Both the position numbers and the translations under genes were made by a program. Below are positions 7,840 through 16,050 of a stretch of DNA of 64,000 nucleotides, one piece after another. Position 1 is the stretch's first letter. Each line of letters starts with the position of its first letter. The notes under the pieces were generated by a model. That model ran no database searches and was not told the DNA's origin. It saw only the letters and a program-made list of their open reading frames with translations. This DNA is from Brevibacterium sp. CCUG 69071 (GTDB lineage: Bacteria > Actinomycetota > Actinomycetes > Actinomycetales > Brevibacteriaceae): assembly GCF_021023135.1 (NCBI RefSeq), contig NZ_PGFV01000002.1:806001-870000 (forward strand), read 5' to 3'.

Positions 7840-9159
7840 TCACAGCCGGGCGATCGACTCCACGTCTTCACCGAACTCGCGGGCGGTCTCCTCCGAGACC
7901 GTGGCGCGGGTCGCCCGCAGCGCCTCGAGGTAGTCCTCGGTGGTGAGCACATCGGTCCGGGAAGCGATGTCGACCTGCTGTTTGCGCAGGGCCGAGGCCA
8001 GAGCTTCCTGGGAGGCCCGTCTGGCCGCGTACTCGATATCGGCCGGGGTCAGGCCGGCACTGGCATCGACGAGGACAGCGAGGTCGACCCCGCCGATCGT
8101 GTGCTCGGGAATGTAGCGGGCCCATATGGCCTCCCGGGCCGTGGCATCGGGCAGGCCGATGGGAATGACATAGTCGAAGCGACCATGCCGGAGGAAGGCC
8201 GCATCGAGAGCGCGGACGAAGTTCGTGGCGCAGATGAGCAGCCGACCGTCCCGATCCCGGAACTCGGCCACCTGCTTGAGCAGTTCATTCGTCACCCCCT
8301 GGGTAGGTGAGGGCGGTTCACCGCCGCGCTTCGAAGCGATCTCCTCGACCTCGTCGATGAAGACGACGGCATGTTCGAGTTCGCCGATCTGCTCGAAGGT
8401 CGCACGCAGGCCGGCGGCCACCCCGCCGGGCTCACTCGAGAGCCGAGAGGGAAACACCTCGACGAAGGGCCAGTCGAGACGCGAGGCCACGGCCTTCGCA
8501 AATGTCGTCTTTCCTGTCCCCGGGGGACCGAAGAGCATCACCGCGCGCGGTGGGACGACCCCGAAATGATCGGCCAGATCCGGCTCGGCCAAGGGCACGA
8601 CGAGGCGGTCCTCGAGCATGTCCTTCTCCTGCTGCATCCCGCTGACGGCATCCCACAGGTGACGCGGCAGAACCCGCCCGCCCACGGTCTTGAGACGGTC
8701 GAGCTCACGACGGCGCACCGGCATCTGCCGCTCCAGATAGCGCAGATGCGGCTTCGCCTCGAAGCCGTTCTCCAACAGACCCGCGAAGGTCGGCGACACC
8801 TCAGGGACGAGCATCGACAGCGTCCCCAACTCCAAGGGCATGAGGCGACGTTCGAGGGCGTCGAGCAGGGTTGCCTCGATGGGGGACCGGCGATCGGCCT
8901 CCTCGCGGACGGAATCGAGGACGTGGAAGAAGACGATCCACCCCTGACCGTGGGCGGCGCGACCGACGGCGGCACCGACGATCTCCTCATCACGGACCGC
9001 GACGACCGCCTGATTGCGCTGGCAGGCGGCGACGACCTCGGGGAGGGGATGCAGGGGAACGGCGTCCGCCTCGGCGGGATCGATCATGGTGGACTCCCAG
9101 AGACGGATGATTCCGTCGAGATCGTCGTCGTGGAAATCACGGATACGGGTGCGAGACAT
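7840..9159 (-). CDS. GNAT domain fused to AAA+ ATPase
   Basis: 439-aa two-domain protein. Residues about 1-150 have a GNAT acetyltransferase-like layout (RIRDFHDDDLDGIIRLWEST; AVVAVRDEEIVGAAVGRA; ending FAGLLENGFEAKPHLRYLER). They lack an obvious Q/RxxGxG/A acetyl-CoA loop, so activity is doubtful. Residues about 165-439 are a classical AAA+ module: Walker A GPPGTGKTT (211-219), Walker B VVFIDEVEE (265-273), sensor-1 ICATN (309-313), arginine finger RHGRFD (324-329), and a C-terminal lid resembling FtsH/Cdc48-type ATPases. AAGGAG precedes the start. It is a single gene, divergent from dapA. The ATPase may remodel a partner recognised by the GNAT-like domain (speculative). Confidence 0.8.
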   Translation of the reverse strand: MSRTRIRDFHDDDLDGIIRLWESTMIDPAEADAVPLHPLPEVVAACQRNQAVVAVRDEEIVGAAVGRAAHGQGWIVFFHVLDSVREEADRRSPIEATLLDALERRLMPLELGTLSMLVPEVSPTFAGLLENGFEAKPHLRYLERQMPVRRRELDRLKTVGGRVLPRHLWDAVSGMQQEKDMLEDRLVVPLAEPDLADHFGVVPPRAVMLFGPPGTGKTTFAKAVASRLDWPFVEVFPSRLSSEPGGVAAGLRATFEQIGELEHAVVFIDEVEEIASKRGGEPPSPTQGVTNELLKQVAEFRDRDGRLLICATNFVRALDAAFLRHGRFDYVIPIGLPDATAREAIWARYIPEHTIGGVDLAVLVDASAGLTPADIEYAARRASQEALASALRKQQVDIASRTDVLTTEDYLEALRATRATVSEETAREFGEDVESIARL

Positions 9160-9325
9160 CGAAAGCTCCTTCGGTGGCGGGCAGGATTCAAGACTATGCG
9201 ATCACCCCAGCCGTCTGTGATCTGTCTCTCAACTCCGAGACGTCGCGACCGCCTCGGCGGGGGATGAACGGACAATGCCCTTGGGCGCGCCCCGGCCCAC
9301 TGCCTTCGTCGTGGGGTGTGGGCGC

Positions 9326-9331
9326 TATCCT
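9326..9331 (+). promoter_or_regulatory. dapA -10 box, leaderless-type
   Basis: TATCCT ends six bases before the dapA ATG and no ribosome-binding site is present. Transcription probably begins at the start codon. Confidence 0.55.
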
Positions 9332-9337
9332 TGAACC

Positions 9338-10261
9338 ATGGCGATTCTCGGTGACAGTGCAGCAACGGCTGCGATTGAGGCGTTCGGTACCGTCGGCACC
9401 GCAATGGTGACCCCGTTCAAGGGCGATGGCAGCATCGACTATGCGGCCGTCGAGAAGGTGGCGAACCACCTCGTCGACATCGGAAACAACATGCTCGTCG
9501 TCTCCGGGACCACCGGAGAATCACCGACGACGACCGACGACGAGAAGATCGAACTCCTCCACGTCGTGCGCGGCGTCATCGGCGACCGCGCGAAGATCAT
9601 CGCCGGCACCGGCAACAACGTCACCGCCCACACCATTGACCTGTCGCAGCGTTCGGCGGCGGCCGGGGCCGACGGCATCCTCGTCGTCACCCCCTACTAC
9701 TCGAAGCCGACCCAGCCGGCGATCGCCGCGCACATGCGCGCCGCTGCCGACTCCACCGACCTGCCGGTGATGCTCTACGACATTCCCGGCCGCGCCGGAG
9801 TGCCGATCAGCACGGAGACCCTGCTGTCCCTGGCGGGACACCCGAACATCCTCGCCGTCAAAGACGCCAAGGGCGACCTCTTCGCCACCTCCCAGGTGAT
9901 CAGGCAGTCCTCGCTCGTCTACTACTCGGGAGAGGACGCGCTCAACCTGCCGCTGCTGGCCGTCGGGGCACTCGGCGTCGTCTCCGTGGCCGGACACGTC
10001 TGCTCCGCCGACTTCGCGAAGATGGTTGCCGCCGCAGCCGCCGACGACCTGAGAACCGCTCGCGCGATCAGCTTCGCGACGAACGACATGGTCGACGCGC
10101 TCATGAACCACATGCCGGGAGTGCTCTCGGCCAAGGCCGCATTGCAGGCCCAAGGAATACTCGACAACCGCGATGTGCGAATGCCGCTGCTCCCAGCAGA
10201 TGATGAGCAGATGGCACTCGTCACCGCCCAATTGACCAGGAGTGGTTACCTCAGTGAATAA
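9338..10261 (+). CDS. dapA: 4-hydroxy-tetrahydrodipicolinate synthase
   Basis: Condenses pyruvate with aspartate semialdehyde, the first step of the diaminopimelate/lysine branch. 307 aa, normal for the family. The Schiff-base lysine is in ILAVKDAKGD. The catalytic tyrosine motif VVTPYYSKP and the DIPGRAG substrate loop are present, as is the N-terminal GTAMVTPF with GTTGESPT. It probably gives a leaderless mRNA (see the -10 box at 9326). The stop codon overlaps the start region of RNase J, so the two are coupled. This dapA-rnj arrangement is common in actinobacteria. Confidence 0.96.
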   Translation: MAILGDSAATAAIEAFGTVGTAMVTPFKGDGSIDYAAVEKVANHLVDIGNNMLVVSGTTGESPTTTDDEKIELLHVVRGVIGDRAKIIAGTGNNVTAHTIDLSQRSAAAGADGILVVTPYYSKPTQPAIAAHMRAAADSTDLPVMLYDIPGRAGVPISTETLLSLAGHPNILAVKDAKGDLFATSQVIRQSSLVYYSGEDALNLPLLAVGALGVVSVAGHVCSADFAKMVAAAAADDLRTARAISFATNDMVDALMNHMPGVLSAKAALQAQGILDNRDVRMPLLPADDEQMALVTAQLTRSGYLSE

Positions 10262-11942
10262 TGCATTGACCAGGGAGCTCAAGCTTCCTCCGAAGATGGA
10301 TCCGGAAGCCGTCCGCATCGTCGCCCTCGGCGGCCTCGGCGAAGTCGGACGCAACATGACCGTGTTCGAATACCACGGCAAGCTCCTCATCGTCGACTGC
10401 GGCGTGCTCTTCCCCGAAGAGGACCAGCCCGGCGTCGACCTCATCCTCCCCGACTTCTCCTACCTCGACGACCGCCTCGACGACATCGTCGGACTCGTGC
10501 TCACCCACGGCCACGAGGACCACATCGGCGCCGTTCCTTACCTGCTGCGCCGCAAGGGCGACATCCCGATCCTCGGCTCGAAGCTGACGATCGCGCTCAT
10601 CGAGGCCAAGCTCAAGGAACACCGGATCAAGCCGATCACCCGCGTGGTCAAGGAAGACGACCTCGACCAGCTCGGTCCCTTCGACCTCGAGTTCGTCGCC
10701 GTCAACCACTCGATCCCCGACGCTCTCGCCGTGTTCATCCGCACCGGTGCCGGAAACATCCTCCACACCGGTGACTTCAAGATGGACCAGCTGCCGCTCG
10801 ACGGCCGGATCACGGACCTGCGCGCCTTCGCCCGCCTCGGCGAGGAAGGCGTCGACCTGTTCATGACGGACTCGACGAACGCCGAAGTCCCCGGGTTCAC
10901 CGCCCTGGAGAAGGACATCGGGCCGGTGCTCGAGAACCTCTTCGGCTCCGCCGAACGTCGGATCATCGTCGCCTCCTTCTCCTCGCACATCCACCGCGTT
11001 CAGCAGGTGCTCAATGCCGCTGACGCGCACGGCCGCAAGGTCGCCCTGGTCGGCCGGTCGATGGTGCGCAACATGAAGATCGCCGCAGATCTCGGCTACC
11101 TCGAGGTTCCCAAGGGTGCGCTCATCGACATCAAGGAAGTCGAGAAGCTGCCCGACGACCAGGTCGTGCTCATGTGCACCGGTTCGCAGGGCGAGCCGAT
11201 GGCGGCCCTGTCCCGCATGGCCAACCGGTCCCACCGCGTCGAGGTCGGCGACGGGGACACCGTCATCCTCGCCTCCTCGCTCATCCCGGGCAACGAGAAC
11301 TCCGTGTTCAAGGTCATCAACGGCCTGATGAAGCTCGGCGCCCGCGTGATCTCGAAGGCCGATGCCAAGATCCACGTGTCCGGCCACGCCTCCGGCGGCG
11401 AGCTGCTCTACTGCTACAACATCGTCAAGCCCCGCGGTGTCCTCCCCGTGCACGGCGAATGGCGCCACATGCTCGCCAATGCCCGGCACGCCGAGGCGAC
11501 CGGAGTCGACCCCGACAACATCGTCCTCGCCGATGATGGCTGGGTCGTCGACCTCAAGGACGGCCGCGCCGAGGTGGTCGGGGCCGTGGACTGCAACTAC
11601 GTCTTCGTCGACGGCTCCTCGGTCGGCGAGATCACCGAGGCCGACCTCAAGGACCGCCTCGTGCTCTCCGGCGAGGGCTTCGTGACGATCTTCATGGCCG
11701 TGAACTCGCAGTCGAAGCAGCTTATCGCCGGACCCGAGATCCACGCCCGCGGTGTGGCCGAGTCCGACGACGTCTTCGACTCCATCGTGCCGAAGGTGAC
11801 GAAGGCCGTCGAAGATGCCCTCAAGGACGGCAACACCGATCAGTACCAACTGCAGCAGGTCGTCCGCCGCACCGTCGGCCGCTGGGTGTCCTCGAAGCTG
11901 CGCCGCAAGCCGATGATCGTCCCCATGGTCGTCATCGTCTGA
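10254..11942 (+). CDS. rnj: Ribonuclease J
   Basis: Metallo-beta-lactamase/beta-CASP ribonuclease with 5'-3' exo- and endonuclease activity in mRNA decay and rRNA maturation. About 562 aa, full length. The zinc site LTHGHEDHIGA is plain, followed by beta-CASP motifs (DSTNAE; SFSSHIHRVQQ; HVSGHASGGEL with the catalytic His region) and a C-terminal domain. The GTG at 10254 is chosen because AGGAG (10238-10242) lies 11 bases upstream; a GTG at 10242 would overlap that site. The gene overlaps dapA by eight bases. A large palindromic region follows the stop. Confidence 0.95.
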   Translation: MNNALTRELKLPPKMDPEAVRIVALGGLGEVGRNMTVFEYHGKLLIVDCGVLFPEEDQPGVDLILPDFSYLDDRLDDIVGLVLTHGHEDHIGAVPYLLRRKGDIPILGSKLTIALIEAKLKEHRIKPITRVVKEDDLDQLGPFDLEFVAVNHSIPDALAVFIRTGAGNILHTGDFKMDQLPLDGRITDLRAFARLGEEGVDLFMTDSTNAEVPGFTALEKDIGPVLENLFGSAERRIIVASFSSHIHRVQQVLNAADAHGRKVALVGRSMVRNMKIAADLGYLEVPKGALIDIKEVEKLPDDQVVLMCTGSQGEPMAALSRMANRSHRVEVGDGDTVILASSLIPGNENSVFKVINGLMKLGARVISKADAKIHVSGHASGGELLYCYNIVKPRGVLPVHGEWRHMLANARHAEATGVDPDNIVLADDGWVVDLKDGRAEVVGAVDCNYVFVDGSSVGEITEADLKDRLVLSGEGFVTIFMAVNSQSKQLIAGPEIHARGVAESDDVFDSIVPKVTKAVEDALKDGNTDQYQLQQVVRRTVGRWVSSKLRRKPMIVPMVVIV

Positions 11943-11965
11943 GGTTCGTTGGGTGCCACGCGTCC

Positions 11966-12011
11966 CGGGTGCCGGGGTGTCGCGCGCTGGAGTGTCGCGC
12001 GCCGGCACCCG
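11966..12011. repeat. 10-bp inverted repeat with internal direct repeats
   Basis: CGGGTGCCGG (11966-11975) pairs with CCGGCACCCG (12002-12011). Between them GTGTCGCGCGC occurs twice, and a third CGGCACCCG lies near 12034. It could act as an rnj terminator or processing site. There is no T tract. Confidence 0.6.
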
Positions 12012-12049
12012 AAAGTGCCTGGGGATCGCGCGTCGGCACCCGATACCGC

Positions 12050-12111
12050 CATTGCTCGGCCACTTCCGAGCAGAATCAGGCCCGATTCTGCTCGGAAGTG
12101 GCCGAGCAATG
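12050..12111. repeat. 28-bp perfect inverted repeat with nested palindromes
   Basis: Arms 12050-12077 and 12084-12111 are perfectly complementary around the six-base loop AGGCCC. Each arm also contains its own palindrome, GCTCGG-N6-CCGAGC (12054-12071 and 12090-12107). The DNA can therefore fold as one long hairpin or two small ones. There is no T tract downstream. It lies between rnj and a small membrane-protein gene. The rest of the 335-bp gap holds the 11966-12011 repeat and the promoter at 12265. Confidence 0.9.
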
Positions 12112-12264
12112 CGCGCTTGAGGGGTGGAGACTCCGCCCCCGCCCTTCGCGAGGTCCCATCCTCTGCAGGGTCTTGCCTTCAGCGGGGTCCGATACCGCCG
12201 CAGAGCCCCCGCCCGCCGTGGCGATTCGTTCGCTCGGCGGGCCCCATGTGCAGGGATCGGGCTC

Positions 12265-12270
12265 TACACT
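12265..12270 (+). promoter_or_regulatory. -10 box, leaderless-type
   Basis: TACACT ends seven bases before the ATG at 12278, with no Shine-Dalgarno. Confidence 0.5.
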
Positions 12271-12277
12271 GGCAGAC

Positions 12278-12688
12278 ATGGATGATGCCCGGGTCGTGGG
12301 CCGCGGTGAAGGCGGCGGTGAGCGCATTGGACGATGGAGTCTTCGTCTCGATGCCGCATATTGCTTTGTGCTCGGATCGCTGATGATGTTCGCGGCACCG
12401 TCGATCTCGCCGACAGTCTCCGTGCCCGCCGGGTACCTCGTCGTTCTGGGCGCTGTGGTGATCGCCTGGGCGGCGCTGATCCTGCTCATGCTCAGAGGCC
12501 TTGAGCTCCGAACGGCTCTTCGAGCTGTGATGGTCGCCAACCTCGGTGCGGCCGTGGCCGTCGCTGCGTTCTCGACGGTCGGTGCGGCGGTATTCGTCGC
12601 GTTGTCCGTCCTGGCGATCGCTGCGGACATCGCCCTCTTCGCCGGCAGCCAGGCATTCGCGTTGAGGCGCATGCGACTCGGTCGCTGA
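12278..12688 (+). CDS. Small four-helix membrane protein
   Basis: Unrecognised 136-aa protein. After a charged N terminus of about 23 residues, four hydrophobic stretches are visible (roughly residues 26-46, 51-73, 80-101 and 103-125), with a short basic C terminus. No catalytic motif. The start is set by the -10 box seven bases upstream. It is flanked by the palindromic region after rnj and by the aceB promoter region, apparently as a single-gene transcript. Function unknown. Confidence 0.65.
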   Translation: MDDARVVGRGEGGGERIGRWSLRLDAAYCFVLGSLMMFAAPSISPTVSVPAGYLVVLGAVVIAWAALILLMLRGLELRTALRAVMVANLGAAVAVAAFSTVGAAVFVALSVLAIAADIALFAGSQAFALRRMRLGR

Positions 12689-12812
12689 CGCCCCACCCCA
12701 GCCCCACCCCGATCCCTGCCGACCCGCAGAGCCCGCCGACCCGCTGAGCCTGCCGACCTGTGCAGCCTGCCCACCCCCGTCGGTGTCGGTGATCTCAGTG
12801 GGAGGATAGGGT

Positions 12813-12841
12813 TTGACGAGATGTGCATCACCTCTTATTCT
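12813..12841 (+). promoter_or_regulatory. aceB promoter
   Basis: TTGACG (12813-12818), a 17-bp spacer and TATTCT (12836-12841): the best sigma-70-type match in the window. The predicted start near 12848 leaves an untranslated leader of about 120 nt. Confidence 0.75.
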
Positions 12842-12848
12842 TTCGGTG

Positions 12849-12876
12849 TGTGAACATTAATTTTCACGATGTGAAA
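12849..12876 (+). promoter_or_regulatory. aceB operator candidate
   Basis: TTTCAC-GAT-GTGAAA (12862-12876) is a perfect palindrome. TGTGAA occurs at 12849 and again at 12870, 21 bp apart, or two helix turns. The site covers the predicted transcription start, so repression is the likely mode. An IclR- or GntR-type regulator is plausible for a glyoxylate gene (inference). Confidence 0.65.
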
Positions 12877-12913
12877 GTTCGCAGGTCAAACCCCGTTGCC
12901 CAGCGAACGCGAG

Positions 12914-12955
12914 GCACCACCCCGGTGCCGACAGACGCACCACCACGGTGCTGAC
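12914..12955 (+). promoter_or_regulatory. Duplicated stem-loops in aceB 5' UTR
   Basis: GCACCACCCCGGTGCCGAC (12914-12932) and GCACCACCACGGTGCTGAC (12937-12955) are near-identical, and each folds into a short hairpin (GCACC/GGTGC). The second ends two bases before the AAGGAG ribosome site (12957-12962). They may tune translation or mRNA stability. Confidence 0.65.
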
Positions 12956-12970
12956 TAAGGAGAACCACCG

Positions 12971-14575
12971 ATGACTGCTCATATTGAGAATCTGGACATC
13001 CCGGCAGGCATGGAGATCACCGGCGAGCTGCCGGACGGTGCAGAGAAGGTGCTCACCCCGAAGGCCCTCGAACTCATCGTCGAGCTCAACCGGAAGTTCA
13101 ACGGAGACCGCCTCGAGCGCCTCGAAGCGCGCAAGGTCCGCCAGGCGGAGATCGCCGCCGGCACCGACCTCGACTTCCTCCCCGAGACCGCGGAGATCCG
13201 CAACGATCCGAGCTGGCAGGTCGCGCCCCCGGCACCCGGTCTCGAAGACCGTCGCGTCGAGGTCACCGGCCCGACGTACAAGAAGATGACGATCAACGCG
13301 CTCAACTCGGGTGCGAAGGTGTGGCTGGCCGACCAGGAGGACGCGAACACCCCGCAGTGGGATTCCGTCATCGGCGGCCAGATCAACCTGCTCGACTCCC
13401 TGACCCGCGAGATCGACTTCACCTCGCCCGAAGGCAAAGAATACAAGCTCGCCCCCGATGAGGAGCTGCCGACGATCGTCGTCCGTCCCCGCGGCTGGCA
13501 CATGCCGGAGAAGCACATCCTCGTCGACGGCGAGGAGACCTCCGGTTCGCTCGTCGACTTCGCCCTCTACTTCGCCACCGCCGGGCAGATCCAGATCGAG
13601 AAGGGCAAAGGCCCCTACTTCTACCTGCCGAAGATGGAATCGCACCTCGAGGCACGCCTGTGGAACCAGGTCTTCGAGCACGCCGAGGACGCCTTCGACC
13701 TGTCCCGCGGAACCATCCGCGCCACCGTGCTCATCGAGACTTACCCGGCGGCGTTCGAGATGGAGGAGATCCTCTACGAACTGCGCGAGCACTCCTCGGG
13801 CCTCAACGCCGGTCGCTGGGACTACATCTTCTCCGTGATCAAGAACTTCCGGTCCCGCGGCTCGGACTACCTGCTGCCCGACCGCCAGGACGTCACTATG
13901 ACCGTGCCGTTCATGCGCGCCTACACCGAACTGCTCGTGCGCACCTGCCACAAGCGCGGCGCCCACGCGATCGGCGGCATGTCCGCATTCGTACCCTCGA
14001 AGGATCCGGCCGAGAACGAGGCCGCCTTCGACAAGGTCCGTGAGGACAAGTCCCGTGAGGCCTCCAAGGGCTTCGACGGCTCCTGGGTCGCCCACCCCGG
14101 CATGGTCGCCCTGTGCAAGGAGGTCTTCACCGAGACCCTCGGCGACAAGCCGAACCAGATCGAGAACAAGCGCGAAGACGTCAGCGTCACCGCCGCCGAA
14201 CTCCTCGACGTCCGCTCCACCCCCGGAGCGATCACGGAGAAGGGTCTGCGGACCAACGTCAACGTCGGCATCCAGTACCTGCGCGCCTGGCTCGAGGGCA
14301 ACGGCGCCGTGGCCATCCACGGCCTCATGGAGGACGCCGCGACCGCTGAGATCTCCCGCTCCCAGGTCTGGCAGTGGCTCGACGCCGGAGTCGAACTCGA
14401 CACCGGTGAGACGGTGACGAAGGACCTTGTGGAGAAGATCGTCGCCGAGGAGGTCGCCAAGCTTCCCGGTGAGCCCGCCGACTGGAAGGACGCCACCGAC
14501 ACGTTCGTCTCGGTCGCCGTGGCTCCCGAGTACGTCGACTTCCTCACTCTGCCCGCCTACGCGCGCATGCCCTGA
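12971..14575 (+). CDS. aceB: Malate synthase A
   Basis: Condenses glyoxylate with acetyl-CoA to malate (glyoxylate bypass, growth on C2 compounds). 534 aa, the size of the A isoform. Diagnostic segments are the N-terminal LEARKVRQAEIAAG, VWLADQEDANTPQW, VVRPRGWHMPEKH, IRATVLIETYPAAFEMEEI and the family signature KRGAHAIGGMSAFVPSKDP. The last stretch, IHGLMEDAATAEISRSQVWQW, contains the catalytic Asp. AAGGAG lies eight bases before the ATG. Upstream are a strong promoter, an operator and duplicated leader hairpins. Isocitrate lyase is not in this window, so glyoxylate may come from elsewhere, for example glycolate oxidation by the neighbouring GlcE-like protein. Confidence 0.96.
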   Translation: MTAHIENLDIPAGMEITGELPDGAEKVLTPKALELIVELNRKFNGDRLERLEARKVRQAEIAAGTDLDFLPETAEIRNDPSWQVAPPAPGLEDRRVEVTGPTYKKMTINALNSGAKVWLADQEDANTPQWDSVIGGQINLLDSLTREIDFTSPEGKEYKLAPDEELPTIVVRPRGWHMPEKHILVDGEETSGSLVDFALYFATAGQIQIEKGKGPYFYLPKMESHLEARLWNQVFEHAEDAFDLSRGTIRATVLIETYPAAFEMEEILYELREHSSGLNAGRWDYIFSVIKNFRSRGSDYLLPDRQDVTMTVPFMRAYTELLVRTCHKRGAHAIGGMSAFVPSKDPAENEAAFDKVREDKSREASKGFDGSWVAHPGMVALCKEVFTETLGDKPNQIENKREDVSVTAAELLDVRSTPGAITEKGLRTNVNVGIQYLRAWLEGNGAVAIHGLMEDAATAEISRSQVWQWLDAGVELDTGETVTKDLVEKIVAEEVAKLPGEPADWKDATDTFVSVAVAPEYVDFLTLPAYARMP

Positions 14576-14662
14576 GATGCGAGCGTCGGCCCTTCATGAG
14601 GGTGCTGTACTTGAGTGAGGGCTGCCGCGCCTGAGCCAAGAGCGCGGGGTCTGACCTCACCG

Positions 14663-14707
14663 AACGCCTCCGAAATTTGTGCCGACAGCACAAATTTCGG
14701 GGGCGTT
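14663..14707 (+). terminator. aceB terminator hairpin
   Basis: Arms 14663-14682 and 14688-14707 (20 bp, one G-U pair) enclose the five-base loop CGACA. CTTCGTT follows. It sits 87 bp after the aceB stop. Confidence 0.8.
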
Positions 14708-14786
14708 CTTCGTTAAGCTCGTCAGGACACAGGTGATCGCGCACCGGGCACTCAGCGGTGAGCCGGCGGCGCAGGAGGAGGCGAGG

Positions 14787-15947
14787 ATGAGTCGGACCGA
14801 GGCACCCCTGCCCAGGCTCGCCAGTCCCGGCAACATCGCCGAACTCTCCGAACTCATGGCCCGCGCCCACTCCCAGAACCGCACCGTCGCCGTGTTCGGT
14901 GCCGGCACCGCCTTCGACGATCATCGTCCCGCCGCGGCTCCCGGTCTGCTCATCGACATGTCCGGCCTCGCCGAGGTGGTCGAATACGACCCGGAGGACG
15001 GAACCCTCATCGCCGGGGCCGGAGCGAAGATCGCCGATCTCGACGCGCTCGTCGCGCAGGCCGGCCAGGAACTCACCCCCGATCTTCCCGCGGATCGGAC
15101 CGAAGCCGGCTCCAGCCTCGGCGGGGCCATCGCTACCGCCGCCCGGGGTCCGCGCTGCGGTGGTCGGGCGGGTCTGCGCGATGCGGTTCTCGGTATCCGG
15201 GCGGTGCTCGCCGATGGGACCATCACCCGGTCGACCCACGCCATCGACGAGAGCCTGTCCGGCTGGGATCTCAGCTCCCTGCTGATCGGGTCGTGGGGGA
15301 CGCTGGGGATCATCGCCGCGGCCGAGATCCGCCTCTCGCCTCGCCCCGAGGCGTCCGGGTATGTGTGGATCCCCGGCGTCGAGGCGGCCGCTGAACTCCG
15401 CGTGTCCCGGCTCGCCCCAGCCGCGATCGAACTCGAACGTCCGCCGGGTTCGCCCGCGGCCACCGTCGCACTCATCGAAGGCACGGAGGCGCACGTCGAG
15501 GACGGGCTGAACTGGATCACCGAACACTATGCAGGTGCAACGGTGTGCGCCCGTCCGGCCTGGTGGGCACGCCGCGCGCAGGTGCCGGTGATCGTGCGGG
15601 TCTCGGCCTCACCGGATTTCGTTCCCACCCTCATCCAGCTGCTCGCCCGACTCGAGGACACGATCGGATATCCGCTGCAGCTGCGGGGGAGCGCCGCGGG
15701 CGTCGTCGACCTCGGTGTCGGCGCGCCCGACACAGAACCGGCCATCGCCACCCGGGTGGTCCTCGAACACCTGCGAACCTGGGGTCTGCACAACCTCGGC
15801 GCGCGGCTGCTGCGTGCCCCCGCCTCGGTGTGGGACGAGGTCGACGCCTGGGGACCGCTGCCGGGAATCGCGCTGCGAGCGTCCATCAAGGACCGGCTCG
15901 ACACGAAGCATCTGCTCGCCCCCGGCCGCGGCCTCGGCGGGATCTGA
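14787..15947 (+). CDS. FAD-binding oxidoreductase, GlcE-like
   Basis: 386-aa member of the FAD_binding_4/VAO superfamily resembling the GlcE subunit of glycolate oxidase. The PP-loop type FAD region reads RTVAVFGAGTAFD; LIDMSGLAEVVEYDPEDGTLIAGAGAKI; and SSLGGAIATAARGPRCGG. The C terminus IKDRLDTKHLLAPGRGLGGI matches the family ending. AGGAGG (14773-14778) is eight bases before the chosen ATG; a longer frame would read through the aceB terminator. It follows malate synthase, which consumes glyoxylate, so glycolate or D-lactate oxidation is a sensible guess. No GlcD or GlcF partner is present here. Confidence 0.8.
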   Translation: MSRTEAPLPRLASPGNIAELSELMARAHSQNRTVAVFGAGTAFDDHRPAAAPGLLIDMSGLAEVVEYDPEDGTLIAGAGAKIADLDALVAQAGQELTPDLPADRTEAGSSLGGAIATAARGPRCGGRAGLRDAVLGIRAVLADGTITRSTHAIDESLSGWDLSSLLIGSWGTLGIIAAAEIRLSPRPEASGYVWIPGVEAAAELRVSRLAPAAIELERPPGSPAATVALIEGTEAHVEDGLNWITEHYAGATVCARPAWWARRAQVPVIVRVSASPDFVPTLIQLLARLEDTIGYPLQLRGSAAGVVDLGVGAPDTEPAIATRVVLEHLRTWGLHNLGARLLRAPASVWDEVDAWGPLPGIALRASIKDRLDTKHLLAPGRGLGGI

Positions 15948-16050
15948 AATCGGGCGCCGGTATCTGAAACCAGGCGGAGGGAACTGAAACGCAAGCGGCG
16001 GGAGCGCCGGGCCAACGGACCCGGACACCCCCGCCTCGGCGAGTGGAATC

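Noticed and set aside
10251..12008. Very long open frame antisense to rnj
   Set aside because: A product of high third-position GC on the coding strand. The translation is His/Asp/Glu/Val-rich, has no family character, and rnj opposite is certain.
15948..16050. Terminator after the convergent GlcE-like and usp genes
   Set aside because: Several short GC stems (GGCGGG/CCCGCC; CCGGG/CCCGG) can form but with bulges and no T tract. Too weak to call.
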